Shown in pieces: positions 61,864 to 62,223 of a stretch of 62,223 nucleotides of DNA. Source of the stretch: Paraburkholderia piptadeniae (lineage in GTDB: Bacteria > Pseudomonadota > Gammaproteobacteria > Burkholderiales > Burkholderiaceae); assembly GCF_900007165.1 (NCBI RefSeq), contig NZ_CYGY02000053.1, forward strand, positions 1 through 62,223, read 5' to 3'. The first letter of the stretch is position 1. Every line of letters begins with the position of its first letter. The notes below the pieces were generated by a model. The model saw only the letters and a program-made list of their open reading frames with translations. It had not been told where the DNA came from and made no database searches. Both the position numbers and the translations under genes were made by a program.

Positions 61864-62223
61864 ATGTCAGATACACGTCAACAGGCGGCGACCCCCGTGG
61901 TACGCCTGCCATTCGATCGCGCCGAATACGACGCACGCATCGCGAAGACACGCAAGGCGATGGAAAAGGCGCAGATCGATCTGCTGATCGTCACCGACCC
62001 GACCAACATGGCGTGGCTCACGGGCTACGACGGCTGGTCGTTCTATGTGCATCAATGCGTGCTGCTCGCGCTCGACGGCGAGCCCGTCTGGTATGGCCGT
62101 GGACAGGATGCGAACGGCGCGCTGCGCACCGTGTTCATGAAGCGCGAGAACATCATCGGCTATCCCGATCACTACGTGCAGTCCACCGAGCGTCATCCGA
62201 TGGACTATCTCGCACGCGAAGTG
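61864..62223 (+). CDS. doeA: ectoine hydrolase DoeA, 3' end outside the window
   Basis: The first 120 codons of an M24 (Xaa-Pro aminopeptidase-like) protein; the window ends inside it. It contains DLLIVTDPTNMAWLTGYDGWSFYVHQ, the N-terminal creatinase-like domain typical of DoeA, which opens the ectoine ring to N-acetyl-diaminobutyrate. GAGAGGAG lies 5 nt before ATG 61864. The metal-binding catalytic domain lies beyond the end. doeB would be expected next. Confidence 0.87.
   Translation, partial: MSDTRQQAATPVVRLPFDRAEYDARIAKTRKAMEKAQIDLLIVTDPTNMAWLTGYDGWSFYVHQCVLLALDGEPVWYGRGQDANGALRTVFMKRENIIGYPDHYVQSTERHPMDYLAREV

Noticed and set aside
1..62223. CRISPR arrays, insertion sequences, integrases
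   Set aside because: No regular short repeats with spacers, no transposase or recombinase motifs and no terminal inverted repeats were seen on either strand.

Overview
The window looks like a chromosomal segment of a Paraburkholderia/Caballeronia-type beta-proteobacterium. The DNA is GC-rich and densely coded. It carries families typical of that group: DUF4148 secreted peptides, several OmpC-type porins, a phasin, protocatechuate 3,4-dioxygenase with PcaQ, a MctP/DUF3311 monocarboxylate transporter, small H-NS-tail proteins and an orphan T6SS module. The genus is inferred from gene content; no rRNA or marker gene is present.

Layout. 0.2-12 kb: an HTH gene divergent from an unknown gene, a small H-NS-like protein, an MFS exporter, an epoxide-hydrolase-like enzyme, a ketopantoate reductase, a GST/VOC pair facing a TetR regulator, a DUF4148 protein, a lipoprotein, a phasin and a LysR regulator. 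12-17.5 kb: a LacI regulator with an SDR and a coupled set of membrane di-iron oxygenase, Rieske ferredoxin, FAD reductase and TIM-barrel isomerase, probably an oxidative catabolic pathway of unknown substrate. 17.7-32.4 kb: a porin, DoxX/pirin with a LysR regulator, DUF3311-MctP, PBP1A, a PhoD-like phosphatase, DUF72, DUF3892 and an acyl-CoA synthetase. 32.7-40.7 kb: a second H-NS-tail protein, pcaHG with pcaQ, hppD, a cupin-type XRE regulator, and an AmaB-like dehydrogenase plus an FAD oxidoreductase suggesting lysine/pipecolate catabolism. 40.7-45.4 kb: small envelope proteins, another porin and a HIT protein.

45.4-49.6 kb is the most unusual part. A spacer with many DnaA-box-like 9-mers is followed by a ~3 kb, AT-richer islet bounded by a 131-bp direct repeat that duplicates the 3' end of an exported-protein gene. 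The islet encodes a small protein, a broken PAAR gene (early TAG plus frameshift), an intact PAAR protein, an aspzincin (M35-like) metalloprotease and an overlapping exported lipoprotein. This reads as an orphan T6SS effector/immunity cassette.

49.9-53.2 kb: four closely packed genes, three of them overlapping, for a CDP-alcohol phosphatidyltransferase, a 2OG-Fe(II) oxygenase, a flippase-like membrane protein and a LicC-like nucleotidyltransferase. They probably make and move an unusual phospho-headgroup lipid. 53.4-54.8 kb is a DHA2-type MFS exporter. 54.8 kb to the end is an ectoine/hydroxyectoine uptake and catabolism locus: ehuABCD, the MocR-type regulator enuR, eutB, eutC and the start of doeA, which runs off the window. 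A shared 14-bp motif lies before both ehuB/enuR and eutB.

No rRNA, intact tRNA, CRISPR array, integrase or transposase was recognised.
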